Origin: EW11 sp035765635
Lineage (GTDB): Bacteria > Verrucomicrobiota > Verrucomicrobiia > Opitutales > Opitutaceae
Length of the DNA: 64,000 bases
NCBI GenBank assembly: GCA_035765635.1
Contig: DASTWZ010000042.1
Location: 1-64,000 of the forward strand
Reading direction: 5' to 3'
Position 1 is the stretch's first letter. Every line of letters starts with the position of its first letter. Under the pieces are notes generated by a model. It was not told where the DNA came from. It saw only the letters and a list, made by a program, of their open reading frames with translations, and did not search any database. This document shows positions 61,201 to 64,000 of this stretch, piece after piece. Both the position numbers and the translations under genes were made by a program.

Positions 61201-61938
61201 GGAGCGGACCGCCTGGCCGCGGCCCAGCGTTTCGCCGCGACGGAACTGCGCAGTGGCGTGTTTCTCAGTCAACCGGATGGAACATATCGCTTCGAGCCGT
61301 TGCCACGTATTGCGCAGATAGCGCCGCTGCAGGGAATCGTGGCGGGAGACTATAATGGAGACGGATTCCCGGATATTTATACGGTGCAAAACTCTTATGC
61401 CCCGATTCAACCCGTCGGTCGATTCGATGGCGGCCTGAGCCAACTGATGCTCGGCGACGGGCAGGGCCATTTCACTCCAGTTTCGCCGGCGCAAAGTAAT
61501 CTGCTCGTGCCAGGCGATGCCAAAGCGCTCGTCGCGCTTGATCTGAATGATGATGGCTGGCCGGACTTTTTTGTAAGCCGCAACAACGATTCAACGCTGG
61601 CTTTTCTGAACAAGGGAGGGCGGAGCGGCAGCGCCGCTGCGCCTGAAGGTGGGCGACATTTTCTGCGAGTTGAACTTCATGAGGCCGCTGGCAATGCCGC
61701 AGCAGTAGGCTCCCGGGTAACGGTCAAATTGACCGACGGGAAAATGCAAACCAGCGAGGTCTACGCCGGATCGGGATACTATAGCCAATCAACCGCGGCT
61801 TGTTATTTCGGTTGGACAGACCTCAACCGACCGAAGCGAATTAATATACATTGGCCCTCTGGAATTCGAACAACAGCTGAGCTCCCGTCGGACTCCACGC
61901 ATCTAGTATATTCCGCTCCGTCGGGGGGAATACCGTGA
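58252..61938 (+). CDS. Secreted FG-GAP/ASPIC-UnbV repeat protein (CRTAC1-like), paralogue 1
   Basis: 1228 residues. Signal peptide at about 25-44 (VLRVASLTAILLTCSVAAAA); ATG 58252 is used, with ATG 58270 as alternative. Many FG-GAP/VCBS blades with Ca-binding D-x-D-x-D-G loops (DYDGDGRPDIF, DVNNDGWLDLY, DYDRDGWLDVF, DYDDDGWPDLY, DLDGDGDLDLV) form a propeller. It is followed by an ASPIC/UnbV domain at about 525-605 (NRFGVSAKVRIETDSG, SSSEPMVHFGLGKD). A second propeller block and a second UnbV-like domain (SRVTVKLTDGKMQTSEVYAGSGYY) end the protein. Such proteins are extracellular and may bind ligands or matrix; function unknown. It overlaps the next gene by 4 bp. Confidence 0.88.
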   Translation: MCAVLLMVSIANTGRFKHSRALQNVLRVASLTAILLTCSVAAAADSTDGLASHPLSARSGPRGQTLFALLAPDQTGVRTVNRYADPRMWGDRYLEANVGSIGSGVAIGDYDGDGRPDIFVAGKSDGCRLFRNLGDWKFEDVTEKSGVAEKAEEAVVWKGGVVFADVNNDGWLDLYICRFDAPNLLYINQGDGTFKEMANAYGLDVKDACVMATFFDYDRDGWLDVFIQTNLLDIARHPTGQRNFLFHNTGHGRFTNVTERAGIIGEAQGHSATCWDYDDDGWPDLYIANDFGVPDKLYHNNRDGTFSDTIAGVVPHTTFASMGSDFGDVNNDGLMDFFVADMAATTHEKDQRTASNIRAGGLGHSDALLKVPKYLHNALYLNTGTGRCREAAFLAGIAATDWTWAVRWEDLDDDGWLDLFVTNGMNREQSNVDLIAREMKAESAAGRTQIMYRSPVMNERNLAFRNLGDLEFKNVSAEWGLDLNGVSFGAAFGDLDGDGDLDLVVVNYQANSTVYRNDSDSGHRVIFDLRGTVSNRFGVSAKVRIETDSGIQIRQLESARGYMSSSEPMVHFGLGKDTIIKQVTVTWPSGLLQTFRNVDADRRYTLTESSSRSPQSAEVGQATFTMFDEASEAVGLAFRSREETVDETSVQRLLSRRLNPRGPALAVGDVDGDGLDDVALGGTTLDRLQILHGSHDGHFTRDEFQSFIASPGVDDGPLLLFDAAGRGYNDLLVTKGGNSLPAGSAEYQPQLYFNDGRGHFRPAPENSLPSLSISVGAAAASDFDRDGRLDLFLGARLIPGQYPLSPHSVLLQNRGGRFVDITNQFAPQLAEVGMVTSALWSDADADGWPDLLLTSEWGQVKCFHNQQGKSFEDWTEKLGFAAAGTGWWTSLAAADFNGDGRIDYAVGNVGLNTQYRATHAHPALLYSGDFKGDETTQLIEAYYEGDQLYAWRTRRDLGAAIPGILRRYTKNDLFARATLPEIVGADRLAAAQRFAATELRSGVFLSQPDGTYRFEPLPRIAQIAPLQGIVAGDYNGDGFPDIYTVQNSYAPIQPVGRFDGGLSQLMLGDGQGHFTPVSPAQSNLLVPGDAKALVALDLNDDGWPDFFVSRNNDSTLAFLNKGGRSGSAAAPEGGRHFLRVELHEAAGNAAAVGSRVTVKLTDGKMQTSEVYAGSGYYSQSTAACYFGWTDLNRPKRINIHWPSGIRTTAELPSDSTHLVYSAPSGGIP

Positions 61939-64000
61939 TTTTGACGACACGCATTTTCCCTGCGGCGTCGCGTTGGTTCAGTCCGATCGCACTGGCAGTG
62001 GCTCTCTTCGCGGCGTCACCTGGGCTCGCAACCGAAGCAGCCTCAGAGAGTGTCACAGCGCATTCGTTGACGCCTTCCCCCAGCACGCGCGGGAAAACCA
62101 TGTTCACGTTGGTGACACCGGAGGAAAGCGGCGTGCGAACCGAAAACTTTTATGCGGATCCCAAAATGTGGGGCGAGCTGTACCAGGAATTTCTGTTTGG
62201 CGCCATCGGCACAGGCGTCGCGATTGGAGACTATGACGGCGATGGCCGGCCGGACATCTTCGTCGTAAGCAAGACAGAGAGCTGTCGTTTGTTCCGCAAT
62301 CTAGGCAACTGGAAGTTCGAAGACGCGACTGAGCACGCCGATGTCGGCGACAAAGGTCCGGCCGCCGCGGTTTGGAAGAATGGCGTCACGTTTGCTGATG
62401 TGAACAATGACGGGCGGCTCGACATTTATGTGTGTCGTTTCAACGCGCCGAATCTCCTCTATATCAATCAAGGCGACGGCACATTTAAGGAGATGGCGCG
62501 CGCCTATGGTCTGGATATCAAGGACTGCAGCGGCATGGCGTCCTTTTGCGACTACGACCGTGACGGCTGGCTTGATGTTTATATAGCGACGAACCTGCTG
62601 GATTCGACGAGGCATCCGGCTGGTCAGCATGGATATCTGCGCCACAACAATCGCGACGGCACTTTCACCGACGCGACCGAACAGGCCGGCATCGCGGGGG
62701 AAGCGTGCAGCCACTCGGCGACATGGTGGGATTACAACAACGACGGCTGGCCCGACCTGTATGTCGCGAATGATTACGGCGCCCCCGACAAACTTTATCG
62801 CAACAACGGCGACGGCACGTTCACCGATGTGATCGCCCGAGTCGTGCCGCACACGGCCTATTCGTCGATGGGCTCGGACTTGGGCGATGTGAACAATGAT
62901 GGGCTGATCGATTTCTTCGTCGCCGACATGGCCGCGACGACGCACGAGAAAGATCAGCGCAGCGAAGCGGACCTGCGCGGTCGCGAAGAAGAGCCACCGG
63001 ACAGTGCTCTTTTCGCGCACAAATACCGGCGGAATGCGCTCCTGCTAAACACCGGCACCGATCGCTGTTTGGAAGGCGCTTTTCTCGCCGGAATCGCCGC
63101 GACGGACTGGACTTGGTCGGCGCGTTGGGAGGACCTCGATAACGACGGCGCGCTCGATCTCTTTGTCTTAAACGGCATGAACCGGGAGCAAAACATCGAC
63201 GTCAACGCGCGCATGATGCGCGCGGAGTCGACGGCGGAACGCATTCGAATCATGCGCGAAAGCCCGCCGTTGATCGAAACCCATCTCGCCTTCCGAAATT
63301 TGGGCGACCTGAAATTCAAAAACATCAGCGCCGCCTGGGGATTGGACCAGAAAGGCATCGGTTTCGGCGCGGCGTTCGGCGATCTGGACGGCGACGGCGA
63401 TCTCGACCTCGTCTACTCGAATTACCAGGGAGGCGTCACACTTCTGCGCAATGATTCCGATACCGGTCACAGCCTGCTCTTGGATCTGCGCGGCACGACC
63501 TCCAATCGCTTCGGTATCGGCGCAACGGTCAGAATCGAAACCACTGCCGGCTCTCAAGTGCGCCAGCTCTGGCTGGCTCGCGGCTACATGTCTAGCAGCG
63601 AGCCGGCAGTCCACTTTGGTCTTGGTCGAGAGACGAAGGTCCTGCGTGCGGTCGTGACTTGGCCGAATGGTCGTGAACAAGATTTAGGCGCTTTAACCGG
63701 AGACAAGCGATACACCGTCACAGAAGCTCCTGGGCCCATCAATCTGCCGCGGAAAGTTTCCTCGCCTCGCGCCACCCAGTTTTCGGACGTCAGTCAGTCC
63801 ACCAATCTTTCCTGGATGTCTCTCGATGATCGTGTCGAAGAAACAGCACAGCAGCGACTGTTGCCGTTTCGCCTGAATCGTCGCGGGCCTGCGCTCGCCG
63901 TTGGTGATCTCAAAGACGAAGAAGAGGACGCGATTGTTATCGGCGGCACCACGCTCGATGCCGTGCGGCTTCTCGTGCCCAATGCGGAACACCGCTTTGA
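61935..64000 (+). CDS. Secreted FG-GAP/ASPIC-UnbV repeat protein, paralogue 2 (cut by window edge)
   Basis: Starts with GTG at 61935 inside the GTGA shared with the stop of the previous gene, so it is translationally coupled. 688 codons are visible with no stop. A signal peptide (SPIALAVALFAASPGLA) is followed by the same layout as the first paralogue: DYDGDGRPDIFV, DVNNDGRLDIYV, DYDRDGWLDVYI, DYNNDGWPDLYV, then an ASPIC/UnbV domain (NRFGIGATVRIETTAG, SSSEPAVHFGLGRE) and the start of the second block (RRGPALAVGDLKDEEEDAI). The two genes are alike at DNA level too. The full protein is probably about 1200 residues. Confidence 0.87.
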   Translation, partial: MILTTRIFPAASRWFSPIALAVALFAASPGLATEAASESVTAHSLTPSPSTRGKTMFTLVTPEESGVRTENFYADPKMWGELYQEFLFGAIGTGVAIGDYDGDGRPDIFVVSKTESCRLFRNLGNWKFEDATEHADVGDKGPAAAVWKNGVTFADVNNDGRLDIYVCRFNAPNLLYINQGDGTFKEMARAYGLDIKDCSGMASFCDYDRDGWLDVYIATNLLDSTRHPAGQHGYLRHNNRDGTFTDATEQAGIAGEACSHSATWWDYNNDGWPDLYVANDYGAPDKLYRNNGDGTFTDVIARVVPHTAYSSMGSDLGDVNNDGLIDFFVADMAATTHEKDQRSEADLRGREEEPPDSALFAHKYRRNALLLNTGTDRCLEGAFLAGIAATDWTWSARWEDLDNDGALDLFVLNGMNREQNIDVNARMMRAESTAERIRIMRESPPLIETHLAFRNLGDLKFKNISAAWGLDQKGIGFGAAFGDLDGDGDLDLVYSNYQGGVTLLRNDSDTGHSLLLDLRGTTSNRFGIGATVRIETTAGSQVRQLWLARGYMSSSEPAVHFGLGRETKVLRAVVTWPNGREQDLGALTGDKRYTVTEAPGPINLPRKVSSPRATQFSDVSQSTNLSWMSLDDRVEETAQQRLLPFRLNRRGPALAVGDLKDEEEDAIVIGGTTLDAVRLLVPNAEHRF

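Overview
The window looks like a chromosomal segment of a Verrucomicrobia bacterium, most likely Opitutaceae or a close relative. Signs of this are the high-GC DNA, the large TonB-dependent receptor of the type common in that family, a Reg_prop sensor kinase, tandem FG-GAP/ASPIC (CRTAC1-like) secreted proteins, and very abundant palindromic intergenic repeats. The taxonomic call is inference from gene style, because no rRNA gene is present. No tRNA, rRNA, CRISPR array or phage was seen.

Region 1 (1-31 kb) is mostly housekeeping. From the left it holds an IS630-type transposase fragment at the edge, an OPT-family transporter, the murein recycling ligase Mpl, RimO, a tiny basic protein, a TolC-like outer-membrane protein, two overlapping SAM methyltransferases (one Rsm22-like), an orphan NMT1-type binding lipoprotein, NAD kinase, TlyA, a degenerate-finger Fpg glycosylase, a YbgC-type thioesterase, PolX with an unusual insert, AlaS, LeuB, the overlapping trio MBL hydrolase-RibD-RdgB, MetG, the menaquinone genes MenF and MenD, an S2P-like protease and an NtrC-type regulator. 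The gaps between these genes are full of inverted repeats of several families.

Region 2 (32-41 kb) holds an acidic hypothetical protein, acylphosphatase, a sulfate-activation operon (cysC-cysD-cysN) followed directly by menA, an HDOD-GAF signalling protein, and two alanine/tryptophan-rich repeat proteins in tandem.

Region 3 (41-64 kb) is an accessory, envelope-directed region. It has a secreted GH5 cellulase-like enzyme with a ricin-type module, a Reg_prop sensor kinase and its NarL-type regulator, a second sensor kinase transcribed divergently, a GH35-like beta-galactosidase, and a 1314-residue TonB-dependent receptor. After these come a small BamE-like protein, a polytopic GT-C-like membrane protein with a helical-repeat tail, and two paralogous FG-GAP/ASPIC proteins overlapping by 4 bp, the second of which runs off the window. 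The first half resembles a polysaccharide-sensing and uptake locus. The last three genes look like a surface-protein module of unknown role.

Almost no gene start in the window has a recognisable Shine-Dalgarno sequence (nadK is the clear exception), so starts were chosen from family alignment and signal peptides and are less certain than usual.
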